Origin: Bacillota bacterium
Lineage (GTDB): Bacteria; Bacillota; Clostridia; Christensenellales; UBA1242
Direction of reading: 5' to 3'
Length of the DNA stretch: 64,000 nt
NCBI GenBank assembly: GCA_009784185.1
Contig: WRCD01000004.1
Location: 62,001 to 126,000, forward strand
The notes beneath the pieces were generated by a model. It made no database searches. It saw nothing but the letters and a program-made list of their open reading frames with translations, and had not been told where the DNA came from. Numbering within the stretch: the first letter of the stretch is position 1; each line of letters starts with the position of its first letter. Of this stretch, positions 8,071-16,311 are shown in pieces. A program made the translations under genes and the position numbers.

Positions 8071-9249
8071 TTAACAGAGGTTTTTCAGTAATGCCACTCC
8101 GTTTGGCCTGTCGCAAATAAGATTTGCATACTTAACCAATGTGGCTGTATACATCGGGAATCCTTGTTTCTGCTTTAATATTTTGCCCGCTTCACCCGTC
8201 ATCCAATCCCAATCTCCCAGCTGACACAATGTAAAGTCATTGGTGTTAAGCATAAACATCTCGCCGTTTTTCATAAACCTGTCGGCTGCAATAGGAATAC
8301 CGTTAAAGGTTATAGTTTTATATCCCCCGGCAAGGGTGGCAACGTCAATATTGCGGCTGTTGGTTTTTAGATATTTCTGATACGCTCTGCGCACGTCATA
8401 TGCGCACGTTATGTAATTAATATCACCCCCGCTCCTTTCGGCTGCTTCGTCAAGCGCACGCATTAAATAAACGTCATCAAAAACTTCACTGCTTTGTTTT
8501 GTTTGCACGTACGCATTTAAACCGGCATTGTTGGTACGGTCAATTCCGTACAAAGATGTAATAGTGCTGTCGACAATTGCACCCAGGCCGCACAGCTCTT
8601 TATCCTTACTGCCCTGTACGTAAAGCCTTACATCGTTAGACAGCCCGATTGAAGCCGAAAGCGCTTTAGTTAAAGTTATGCGCTTTGCGGCATGGTCAAC
8701 CTTAGCAATTCTGGCCCCGCTGGTAGTTGCGTCTTTGGCAGTGCCTGCCCAAAACTCAAGTGTCATGCCTTCAACCAGATTACGCGTTGAATCAACATCC
8801 ATTGTAAAACTTCCGTTTGTGCCGGCCGTTTTAACAGCAAGCACTCCGCTTCCGTCGCCAAACAGCATACGGCTCAGACTAAACTTGCCTGCGTTAAGCA
8901 GGCCTTCCATTTCGGCATTAACCAAGTCCAGAAAAGCTCCGCTTGACTGAGCCGACGCCTTAACGGCTTTATCCGAAATTTCAAGCACGCCGTAAAGATT
9001 TACCAGCGGCAGTTCAAAACTCAGATATTTATTTTCAGCTGCTAACGGCAATGTTCCTTCCTCGGTTCCTGCACCTACTCCGCCGTTCAGCCCAAACGGC
9101 ACTACTTTGCACAATTTTTTACCTTCAACATTTTCGGTTGAGGTTTTAATTGCATTCCAAAGCGGGCTGACATTGGTATTTAGTTGATTAGCTATTACAT
9201 CCAGATAAAAATCCTTTAATACAGCATCTGCATTAGATAATGTAGTCAT
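8071..9249 (-). CDS. Major capsid protein, second paralogue
   Basis: 392 residues with an AGGAGGG ribosome binding site. It aligns end to end with the 393-residue protein just upstream: shared AGTEEG near residue 57, ENKYLSF/ENKYVTL, LVNAEMEGLLNA/LLNAEMEGLLNA, RMLFGDGSG/RMLYGDGSG, YVQGSKDKEL/YVQGSKDNEL, GGYKTITFNGIP/GGYKTMSYNGIP and the end KYANLIC/KYADLIC. This is the pattern of HK97-fold coat proteins of podoviruses. The two proteins may form a mixed shell, or one may be a minor variant. Confidence 0.8.
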   Translation of the reverse strand: MTTLSNADAVLKDFYLDVIANQLNTNVSPLWNAIKTSTENVEGKKLCKVVPFGLNGGVGAGTEEGTLPLAAENKYLSFELPLVNLYGVLEISDKAVKASAQSSGAFLDLVNAEMEGLLNAGKFSLSRMLFGDGSGVLAVKTAGTNGSFTMDVDSTRNLVEGMTLEFWAGTAKDATTSGARIAKVDHAAKRITLTKALSASIGLSNDVRLYVQGSKDKELCGLGAIVDSTITSLYGIDRTNNAGLNAYVQTKQSSEVFDDVYLMRALDEAAERSGGDINYITCAYDVRRAYQKYLKTNSRNIDVATLAGGYKTITFNGIPIAADRFMKNGEMFMLNTNDFTLCQLGDWDWMTGEAGKILKQKQGFPMYTATLVKYANLICDRPNGVALLKNLC

Positions 9250-9262
9250 GTTTCATCCCTCC

Positions 9263-10444
9263 TTAAACCAGATTTGTAAGCATAGCTTGTCCGCCGGGCT
9301 TACTGCATATTAAATCAGCATATTTAACTAAAGTGGCGGTATAAATGGGAAATCCGGATTTCTGCTTTAAAATACTGCCGTCTTCCGCTTCAAGCCATTG
9401 CCAGTCACATAGCTGATGTATACAAAAATCTTTTGTGTTTAACATATACAAAGTTCCCGCCGGCGCAAACCTGTCGCTTACAACCGGAATTCCGTTGTAA
9501 CTCATAGTCTTATACCCGCCGCTTAGCTCCACAATGTCCAGGTTCATGCGCTGTGAGGTAAGATAAGCCTGAAAGGCCCTTCGGGTTGCACTGTCGCACA
9601 CCATAAAATCGGTGACGCTGTCATAGTTTCGCGCCACTTCATCTATTGCGGTCTGAACCAGCATATCATCAAAAGCCTCGGTGGTTCCTTTTGCCTTTGC
9701 ATACGGATTCATCCAGCCGTGATTGGCTTTTGTAACTCCGTATAAACTGGTTAAACCGGTGTTAAAAATTGCACCCAGGCCTGTCAGTTCGTTGTCTTTG
9801 CTGCCCTGAACGTAAATTTTGTAAGCAGTTGGGTTTGCGGCAATGTCAGCCGGCAGAGCTGCAGATACTTTAATCTGCTTTGCTGTCCGGTTTATGCTTT
9901 CAATTCTTACGCCAACAAGTCCGGTTACTGCGGCACCTGATTTGTAAAAATCAACTACTATTCCTTCCATAAGGTTTTTTACAGAACTGACCGTTATAAG
10001 GCCGGTTGCTACCACAGCAGCCGTAACGTCTGCCAAAAGACCGCTTCCGTCGCCGTATAGCATTCTGCTAAGGTTAAACTTGCTTGCGTTTAGCAAGCCT
10101 TCCATTTCGGCATTTAAAAGATTTACAAAAGCGCCTGCATCCGTTGCGGAAGCCCTTATTGCCTTATCTGTAATCTCAATCATACCGTACAGATTTTTAA
10201 GCCCCGAGGTCAATGTAACGTACTTGTTTTCGCCCGAAGCCGGCAAGTTTCCTTCTTCGGTGCCGGCACCAATTCCGCCGTTAAGGCCGTATGGCGCAAG
10301 TTTAATGATATTTTTACCCCAAACATCTGCAGTGGATTGCACTATCTTGTTGTACAGCGGATTTGTTGCATTGTTCAGTTCGTTTGCCACAACACCAAGA
10401 TACACTTTCTTTAAGGCGTTGTCGGCCGTTGTTAATGTAACCAT
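9263..10444 (-). CDS. Major capsid protein, first paralogue
   Basis: 393 residues, AGGAG before the ATG, 14 bp after the scaffold gene, the usual place of the main coat gene. It shares its whole length with the second capsid protein, with conserved blocks AGTEEG, AEMEGLLNA, GDGSG, YVQGSKD and GGYKT. It should form the procapsid shell around the scaffold and attach to the portal. Confidence 0.82.
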   Translation of the reverse strand: MVTLTTADNALKKVYLGVVANELNNATNPLYNKIVQSTADVWGKNIIKLAPYGLNGGIGAGTEEGNLPASGENKYVTLTSGLKNLYGMIEITDKAIRASATDAGAFVNLLNAEMEGLLNASKFNLSRMLYGDGSGLLADVTAAVVATGLITVSSVKNLMEGIVVDFYKSGAAVTGLVGVRIESINRTAKQIKVSAALPADIAANPTAYKIYVQGSKDNELTGLGAIFNTGLTSLYGVTKANHGWMNPYAKAKGTTEAFDDMLVQTAIDEVARNYDSVTDFMVCDSATRRAFQAYLTSQRMNLDIVELSGGYKTMSYNGIPVVSDRFAPAGTLYMLNTKDFCIHQLCDWQWLEAEDGSILKQKSGFPIYTATLVKYADLICSKPGGQAMLTNLV

Positions 10445-10458
10445 AAATTATTCTCCTT

Positions 10459-10893
10459 TTATTTTTCAATAAGTTGTTTAGCCAGTAACTTAGCTTCGCC
10501 CAGTGTTTTGGGCGTGCTCCTGCTGTCGCCCATGTTAAAAGCACCTACACTGCTGTAAATCAACTCGGGCGACCTGCCCGCTGCCGATAATGAAATGACG
10601 TAATCGTTTATTATTTTTTCTTTCACTTCACTCTTATCCGACACCAGTTTAACAACCTCGGGGTCGGAAGCAAGCTCGGCAGTTGTTTTGTTTTGCTTAT
10701 TTAACTCCGCCAAAAGCTGGCTTTTGCGTGTAAACTCTTTTTCAAGATTATCGTACGCGGCTTTTAGCTCGTTAGCCGAATTAAATTTGCCGTATTGAGA
10801 GCCGCCGGGCTCGGACGAAACATCAGCTTTCTCTGTCAGCGCTGTTTCTGCTTCCGGCAACGGCAGTTGTTCTCCTAAATTGTTTTTTTCCAT
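10459..10893 (-). CDS. Capsid scaffolding protein
   Basis: 144 residues, acidic and mostly helical, with a coiled coil near residues 40-70 (SANELKAAYDNLEKEFTRKS) and Pro/Glu-rich N-terminus. Its place between portal and capsid, and the translational overlap with the portal gene (TAATG), fit a scaffolding protein, which templates procapsid assembly and then leaves. The sequence of such proteins is poorly conserved, so the call depends on context. Confidence 0.65.
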   Translation of the reverse strand: MEKNNLGEQLPLPEAETALTEKADVSSEPGGSQYGKFNSANELKAAYDNLEKEFTRKSQLLAELNKQNKTTAELASDPEVVKLVSDKSEVKEKIINDYVISLSAAGRSPELIYSSVGAFNMGDSRSTPKTLGEAKLLAKQLIEK

Positions 10894-12674
10894 TAGTTCT
10901 GCTCCTTAATTGTTTCATTTTCTAAACTTTTAAACTTTTTATGTTCACGGATATGTTCCAAAACAACCTCTGTCAGTTCAGGTCTGGCTTCTGTTATGTT
11001 CACAAATTCTTTAGTGAGCATAAATGCTGTATGTTCTGATATGTGAATGTCGTGGTCGTGAATCTCCAGCACTTTTGGGTTTGTATCGTAATTTAGCAGT
11101 TTAAGGTTTTCGTTCTCGGCGTTTGTCCGCTGTAAATCAGACAGGTCATGCGCATTTTCCCATATTCCGAAGCCGAGCAAATCCAGTACCTTAAGCCGCA
11201 TAGTATTGCTTAATCTGCCATCCTCGTTATGCAATAGCCCGGCCTTGAGCAGGTCAAAAACCATGCTACGCTTTTGAGCAGGCGTTTGTCCGAATTCATT
11301 TTCGGTTTCAAAAACCACGTCCGCGCTGTTAATATCGGATTTGTTCCAATAAAACTGCTGCACTTCCCCGTTTTTACCTATTGTTTGAGCAATCCGCCTG
11401 GTGCCGGCAAACTGCTTGTACAGCAGCAGGATATTTTGCGAAATCTTCAGCACGGCAAATCTTATACTTTCACCGCTTGCGGATATCCTTGCATCCTCCT
11501 GTTCAATAAGCAGCTGGAGCGCAATTCCGCTCATGTTTGACAGCCTGGCAGCGTTGTTGTGCAGCAGGTCGCTTACTCCGCTTACAAGGTTAAACTCATT
11601 CAGCAGACGCTCTTCCTCGTATGTAAAGTCAACCGGAACGTTTTCCGATGACAACATTCTTGGAGGATGCGAGCCTTGCCGGTAAACCAGCACCTTACCC
11701 GGGCTTAATCCTTCTTCCTCCAGATTTTCAATATCCACCGAACCGTCTTCTACCGTAAGCACACCCATTGTTATACGGTTTAAAAACTCATGCTTCCGGT
11801 TTTTCACCGCATTGTATGCCCGCTGAACCGGAATACAACGCTCAATTATACTGGTGCCCCAAAACAGATTGGGCGATTCAATTGCAACCTGCCTGATAAA
11901 CGGGAAGCAACGCTCCCCGCTTTTTCCGTTTTTGTACGGAAGTTCACCGTCATACAACAGTTTGTCGCCGGCAGCCACCAAAAGCCTGCCGTCCGGATAC
12001 TCTCCGGATGGTCTTATGTATTTTTCCAGCACAACAGCGTGTGAATTTTCACTCTTTACCTCAACTCCCCAAATGTTTTTTATAGTATCAATGTGATATG
12101 TGCGCGCATGAATTATGCTTATACATGAATCCACATTGCCGGCCGAACCGGAATCGGGATATATCTCAAACGGAGAGCAAACCGCAACCTCAACATCTCC
12201 CTCGTATATGTCTGCCGCATCTGTTTTTCCTATTAATGCACCGGCATCTTTGTTCCAGATTACTTTATAAAAACTGGTACCGCATACCTCGCTCCATTTG
12301 GTTGCTTCAGATACCACCTGCGATATGTTTATCCTGGCGGTAGCAGCATCCAGCACTTTTTTACTTACCTTTGCCGTGTTTATGTCATCGGTGCTTCCGC
12401 TTGCGGGCAAAACCGCCATAGACGGTCTTACACGTGCAAGTTTGGCAAGCCTTGTTTCAACAATAGGCGCTATATGATTGTACACCTCGCGTTCCTGCCA
12501 AAAATATTGACGAAACAAATCGCCTATCTCACCACGGCTGGTTAATCCCGCATATTGGTTCCCTTGCAAAAAACTCATATTAAGGAGCCATGCCTGCTCA
12601 TATGGCTTGCGTTCTTTTTTACGGCTTTCAAAATCCGCTTTTAATTCCTTTAAAATTTCTTTTTCTTTATTCAT
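10893..12674 (-). CDS. Phage portal protein (podovirus head-tail connector)
   Basis: 593 residues. The opening (KADFESRKKERKPYEQAWLLNMSFLQGNQYAG), the VYNHIAPIVETRLAKLARVRPSM region and the later VLVYRQGSHPPRML, SDLLHNNAARLSNMSG and IALQLLIEQEDARI segments match the large portal proteins of podoviruses. Twelve copies form the ring through which DNA enters and leaves. It overlaps the small-terminase-like gene by 8 bp and the scaffold gene by one base, so the three are probably translationally coupled. Confidence 0.82.
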   Translation of the reverse strand: MNKEKEILKELKADFESRKKERKPYEQAWLLNMSFLQGNQYAGLTSRGEIGDLFRQYFWQEREVYNHIAPIVETRLAKLARVRPSMAVLPASGSTDDINTAKVSKKVLDAATARINISQVVSEATKWSEVCGTSFYKVIWNKDAGALIGKTDAADIYEGDVEVAVCSPFEIYPDSGSAGNVDSCISIIHARTYHIDTIKNIWGVEVKSENSHAVVLEKYIRPSGEYPDGRLLVAAGDKLLYDGELPYKNGKSGERCFPFIRQVAIESPNLFWGTSIIERCIPVQRAYNAVKNRKHEFLNRITMGVLTVEDGSVDIENLEEEGLSPGKVLVYRQGSHPPRMLSSENVPVDFTYEEERLLNEFNLVSGVSDLLHNNAARLSNMSGIALQLLIEQEDARISASGESIRFAVLKISQNILLLYKQFAGTRRIAQTIGKNGEVQQFYWNKSDINSADVVFETENEFGQTPAQKRSMVFDLLKAGLLHNEDGRLSNTMRLKVLDLLGFGIWENAHDLSDLQRTNAENENLKLLNYDTNPKVLEIHDHDIHISEHTAFMLTKEFVNITEARPELTEVVLEHIREHKKFKSLENETIKEQN

Positions 12675-12972
12675 CCTCTTCTCCTTTTTGATTCAAAAAT
12701 TCAAGCTCCGCAATAATCCTGTTCTTTTCCGATAACAGCTCGGCGTCGCTAAGCTTACTTAATTCTCCGGTTTTATTGCCGTAAAACAACGCAATAAGCG
12801 TTTTGGTAGCCATGCTGTCCGGCGGAATATGCTTTGTTGTTATTTTCTTTTTTACCAGTTTTTCGCCTCCGGCGTTTTCATCGTTGATATATTCGCTTAC
12901 CACCTCCTCCACCGAATACCCTATTGCTTTTTTCAGCAGGGCATCGGCTATCTTCTGTTCGTTGTTACTCAT
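12667..12972 (-). CDS. Putative terminase small subunit
   Basis: 101 residues from ATG 12972, which has AAGGAGGG 5 nt upstream; the earlier ATG at 13017 lacks this. The pattern KKAIGYSVEEVVSEYI, a lysine-rich VKKKITTKHIPPDSMATKTLIALFYG and a C-terminal helix resemble small proteins encoded beside terminases in Firmicutes phages. As the only small gene between terminase and portal it may be the DNA-recognition subunit. No helix-turn-helix is clear. Confidence 0.5.
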   Translation of the reverse strand: MSNNEQKIADALLKKAIGYSVEEVVSEYINDENAGGEKLVKKKITTKHIPPDSMATKTLIALFYGNKTGELSKLSDAELLSEKNRIIAELEFLNQKGEEDE

Positions 12973-13000
12973 GATTACCCTCCTTAAATCAAAGCGCAAT

Positions 13001-13086
13001 AAGACAGGTGGCCGCAAAGCTGACGGTGTCTGTTAGGTGCCTTCGCAAATCACATCCACCGTCACTTTGCGCCACCTGTCTGTCTT
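13001..13086. repeat. Long imperfect palindrome between terminase genes
   Basis: Arms of about 28 nt (13001-13028 and 13056-13086: AAGACAGGTGGCCGCAAAG and its imperfect complement) enclose a 27-nt loop. It overlaps the last codons of the terminase large subunit. It is not family A or B. Confidence 0.75.
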
Positions 13087-14537
13087 AAGTGTGTGTTGCA
13101 TTCCGTGGCACGCTGCGCCTTTAATTGGCGGGCCAGCCGCTCTTTATCTTTCGTTACCTCCGACTTTATCTGAACCTGCCTGGTTGGCTCCGGCCTGCTC
13201 ATTATGTAATACCTAAGCTCGTCAAGTGCATGGTCGTCTTTTTTAACCGGAGCATCCTGTTCTCCCCAGAAATAACCTTTAATCTCGTTTATTAAATTCA
13301 CGCAATTTTTAAAAATGTAAATTTTCGTGCTGTCGTTTGCCGATTTCAGATAACTTTTTACCCTTGATATACCGCTGAACAGACTTTTAACAACACTTGA
13401 ATTTACACTTATGCCCTGCTCAAAAAACAACTCAGCCACGCTGCGTTCTCCCGATAATGTGCGCTGGTTTGCGGCAGAATCTATTAAAGCCCTGATTTGC
13501 CCGCGGCTGTCTCTGGGCCAGCCCAATCTATCTGAAATCTGTTTAATTTTTTCGGCGTGATACGGAATATTTTTGCCCGCCTCATAATGCTCGGCAATAA
13601 CATAAACTACTCCGTCGTAATCTACAGCATACCAATGAGCGGACAACGGATTGTGAAGACCCGGGTCGATACTTATGTTGTCGTACCATTCCACTGGCAC
13701 ATCAAACGGCTCAATTACATGAACATTCTCATCAAACTCGCTGTACACAAGCCCGCCGTTAAATGTAAACCTGCCGTATCTGCGGGACTCTAACTCAGCA
13801 CCGCTAAGCGTACCGGTCAGTTCGTTAATCTCGTTTTTACACAGATACGGATTATCAGCCCACTCCATAGTTATGTGCCAGACATTCGGGTCTTGCTTTT
13901 GATTGATGTATATCTCGTTATATACCCATGTCAGCCCCTTAAGAGGAGTCATGGTGCCAAACATCTGCCCGGAACTATCCAAAAGCCTCATACGGCACTC
14001 TAAATAAATATCGTACGGAGGTTCTTCGTCAAACCAAACAAAGTCCTGACTGGTGCCCTGAAACTTTTCTCTGCCCTGGTCACAGCTTTTAAAACCGATT
14101 CGGCTGATTCCTCCAAATACATTTTTAATTAAAATATGGTCAATTACTCCGCCGGCCGGGCTGTCTTTTCTCCCGCTGCTCATAACTATATCGGCTATCC
14201 AATCGGGATTAAGGTAATAAAGGATTTTACTTTGTGCTACATCACGCTGAACCTGCTGGCTGAGCGATATTACCCACCCGTTTGCGTTTTTTATGTTTTC
14301 CTTGTACGGGTGGTTGCCTCTTGCCAGCCAGATTGCCTCCACCGCACCGCATTCGGTTTTTCCGCTGCGGTTGCCGCCAAACACCCATCTGTTGCGTTTG
14401 GTGCACTTATGAAACTCTATTTGTTTTAAATGCTTAATCTGCCCGCTGTTGTAGCCGCTTAACTTGTTTGCGCTCCTGCGGCGCAGTATTTCGGCTTCAA
14501 TCTGTTGTAAATATAATAAAAGATTGCTGTCCTGCAT
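13062..14537 (-). CDS. Phage terminase large subunit
   Basis: 491 residues from ATG 14537; a TTG at 14579 is less likely. ATPase part: Walker A GGNRSGKT (residues 54-61), Walker B VWFDEEP (167-173), and the coupling motif GTMTPLKG after it. Nuclease part: SIDPG with the metal-binding Asp near residue 291, and a late DHALDELRYYIM that supplies another acidic residue. The enzyme cuts concatemeric DNA and pumps it through the portal. All key residues are intact, so the motor could still work. The last codons run into a palindrome. Confidence 0.9.
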   Translation of the reverse strand: MQDSNLLLYLQQIEAEILRRRSANKLSGYNSGQIKHLKQIEFHKCTKRNRWVFGGNRSGKTECGAVEAIWLARGNHPYKENIKNANGWVISLSQQVQRDVAQSKILYYLNPDWIADIVMSSGRKDSPAGGVIDHILIKNVFGGISRIGFKSCDQGREKFQGTSQDFVWFDEEPPYDIYLECRMRLLDSSGQMFGTMTPLKGLTWVYNEIYINQKQDPNVWHITMEWADNPYLCKNEINELTGTLSGAELESRRYGRFTFNGGLVYSEFDENVHVIEPFDVPVEWYDNISIDPGLHNPLSAHWYAVDYDGVVYVIAEHYEAGKNIPYHAEKIKQISDRLGWPRDSRGQIRALIDSAANQRTLSGERSVAELFFEQGISVNSSVVKSLFSGISRVKSYLKSANDSTKIYIFKNCVNLINEIKGYFWGEQDAPVKKDDHALDELRYYIMSRPEPTRQVQIKSEVTKDKERLARQLKAQRATECNTHLRQTGGAK

Positions 14538-14635
14538 ATTTTCCCGCTTTATCTGGTTTAATTTCTTAAAATAAAACAATAATTTTAATACACATTAAAA
14601 TCTGAGAATGATAAACTTATATTGGAGTATAAAAT

Positions 14636-15496
14636 ATGTTAAAGTTTAAAGCCTGTTGTGCCGCTTTTGCCGCTGCAGTATTTATTACGGGAGTTGCATT
14701 TGGTATAGCGGCCGAAACAAAAACGGCAACATATGCGGAAGACGCCATATATTACCGAATTATTACCGGCAGCAGTTATTTGTACCGTACGCCGTCCGAA
14801 AGCGTATTGCACACCAATCTGTTTTTTAGTTTGCCGGAAACCTATTTTGTAGAATTTGTAAGCGAATCCTGGCCGTTGTTTTTAGAGGTTAACTACAACG
14901 GTATAAGAGGCTATGTACTCAAAACCGACGTTCAGCGGGTATACGGCGCGCCGGTTACTCCGTATGCCGCCGGCATAATGTTTCAGATAGAAGGCATAGC
15001 AAATGCCATTGTAAGAAGCCGGCCGGACACCGGTACTGGCGCGTATCTGGGAGTTGTTCCTTACAATGCCTCCGGGGTTGAATATCTTGGCAGCATTAAC
15101 GGACAAGAGGCAGTATCGGGGCTTGGTACAACCTGGTATTTTGCAAGATACAACAGTGCCGAACAAGGGATTTTAACCGGTTATATTTATGCGGCGCTTG
15201 CAGCTCCTTTGCCAAACCTTGCCGCAAATCCGGAAATCCTGCCAATAGTTCCGCCGGATACCGGAGGCGGCGGGGTTGTTTTGCCGCCGGAACTGAATGA
15301 CCCAAACAGCTGGCTGTTGTTGGGGCTGCTTTCAATACCTGCAATCTTTTTACTGTTTATGCTGTTTAAGCCTATAAAAAAGGGAAAAACCCGCCGTACT
15401 GCGCCAACAACGCAGCAGGTTATTCCCGTCAGCACTTACAACCGTGGATATATAACGCAATATCAAGCAGAACGACCACGGGATTTTGATTTTTAG
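14636..15496 (+). CDS. Secreted, membrane-anchored protein with SH3-like domains
   Basis: 286 residues. N-terminal signal sequence (residues 5-27), two bacterial SH3-like domains (about 37-105 with SYLYRTPSESV and GIRGYVLKTDVQRV; about 110-190 with ANAIVRSRPDTG and LTGYIYAAL), a Pro/Gly linker (PPDTGGGGVVLPP), one membrane helix (about 225-246) and a basic cytoplasmic tail (KPIKKGKTRR). SH3b domains often bind peptidoglycan. It is divergent from the terminase gene and converges, with a 4-bp overlap, on the sigma-like gene. It shares this design with the protein at 16312-18147. Confidence 0.72.
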   Translation: MLKFKACCAAFAAAVFITGVAFGIAAETKTATYAEDAIYYRIITGSSYLYRTPSESVLHTNLFFSLPETYFVEFVSESWPLFLEVNYNGIRGYVLKTDVQRVYGAPVTPYAAGIMFQIEGIANAIVRSRPDTGTGAYLGVVPYNASGVEYLGSINGQEAVSGLGTTWYFARYNSAEQGILTGYIYAALAAPLPNLAANPEILPIVPPDTGGGGVVLPPELNDPNSWLLLGLLSIPAIFLLFMLFKPIKKGKTRRTAPTTQQVIPVSTYNRGYITQYQAERPRDFDF

Positions 15497-16056
15497 CGCG
15501 CAGAAATTACGTTACAGTTTTTAAGCTTGGTGCTTAAAATATAGTTGTCGTAACCATCGGCCTTTAATTTTGCAAGCCTGTTTTTCTTATATCTCTTATC
15601 GGAATTCAGCCGCTGGCACACCCCGGTAATTAACGGCTCATTTCCGTATTTTTCACACAGATATCCATCGGTATATCCCAGCTGATTCAGCTTAAATTCA
15701 TATCTTTTTTCTGCAATTGCTACCTTGCGCTGAGCGGTACGCAGGGTGACTTGTGTTAAAAGCGCAATTGTCTGAAACGAGTAACAGTCGGAATATCTAA
15801 ACAGTAAAGCCTTTCTGCTTTTCTCATCCATTGCTTTTAAAGCATTTTCTATAATCAGCTTTAGATTAATAAATTTAATTTTACGTTCTGTAAGTTCCAG
15901 CATCGTTTCCATGAGCTGTACTGTTTTTTCTGTGCTAAACCCTTGTAGTCTGGAGCTTATTCCCTTTTCAACTACTAAGGAATCCAAGCAGTCACATATT
16001 GCATCAAGATTTTTGTAAACGGTTAAAAGTATTTTGCCCCACTCTCTACCAATCAC
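15493..16056 (-). CDS. Sigma/ArpU-like phage transcription regulator
   Basis: 187 residues from GTG 16056, with AGGAGGG 7 nt upstream. A middle segment MDEKSRKALLFRYSDCYSFQTIALLTQVTLRTAQRKVAIAEKRYEFKLNQLG has the shape of sigma region 4: an activation helix, then a helix-turn-helix. Phage late regulators of the ArpU/RinA type look alike. It may switch on the virion genes, whose terminase promoter lacks a clear sigma-A consensus. It has its own strong promoter and is convergent with the SH3 gene. Confidence 0.55.
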   Translation of the reverse strand: MIGREWGKILLTVYKNLDAICDCLDSLVVEKGISSRLQGFSTEKTVQLMETMLELTERKIKFINLKLIIENALKAMDEKSRKALLFRYSDCYSFQTIALLTQVTLRTAQRKVAIAEKRYEFKLNQLGYTDGYLCEKYGNEPLITGVCQRLNSDKRYKKNRLAKLKADGYDNYILSTKLKNCNVISAR

Positions 16057-16112
16057 TTCCAAACCCTCCTGTTATTTTCTTTTTTTGTCGAATATTTTGT
16101 ATATTCACGGCT

Positions 16113-16142
16113 ATTATAAAGCACCCTGCGCCCATATGTCAA
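16113..16142 (-). promoter_or_regulatory. Consensus promoter for the sigma-like gene
   Basis: TTGACA, 18-nt spacer, TATAAT on the minus strand, followed by a leader of about 50 nt with the ribosome binding site AGGAGGG. Confidence 0.85.
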
Positions 16143-16299
16143 TGATAAACGACACATTTTTGCATATTATTTTAAAATATTATTGAAAATTTAGCAATTC
16201 CTATTCCAATATGGATTATTAGTGTTTAAGGACTCAAACTTCAAGAATAATTAAAAAATTTTTAATGCTTAAAAACTTCCCTTTTCCGCCAAATTTTGA

Positions 16300-16305
16300 T
16301 ATAAT
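16300..16305 (+). promoter_or_regulatory. -10 box six nt before ATG 16312
   Basis: TATAAT, then TTTTGC, then the ATG. There is no good -35 hexamer at 16-18 nt and no Shine-Dalgarno sequence, so a leaderless transcript is likely. The rest of the 16071-16311 gap is AT-rich without a gene. Confidence 0.6.
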
Positions 16306-16311
16306 TTTTGC

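Larger units (their letters stand above)
3508..14537 (-). mobile_element. Podovirus-like virion gene island (probable defective or domesticated prophage)
   Basis: Eleven or twelve co-directional genes run in virion order: terminase large subunit, small-terminase-like protein, portal, scaffold, two capsid proteins, small protein, head-tail connector, tail hub, small virion protein, coiled-coil protein, holin. No integrase, repressor, replication gene, tail fibre, endolysin or attachment site is visible here. Host-type repeats A and B have inserted between its genes, one reshaping a gene end. This suggests long residence. The genes all have good ribosome binding sites and no frameshifts, so the set is being maintained. 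Whether particles form cannot be told from sequence. Confidence 0.75.

Noticed and set aside
16138-16190. 16-codon frame starting ATGTCAATG
   Set aside because: It has no ribosome binding site and overlaps the promoter of the sigma-like gene.
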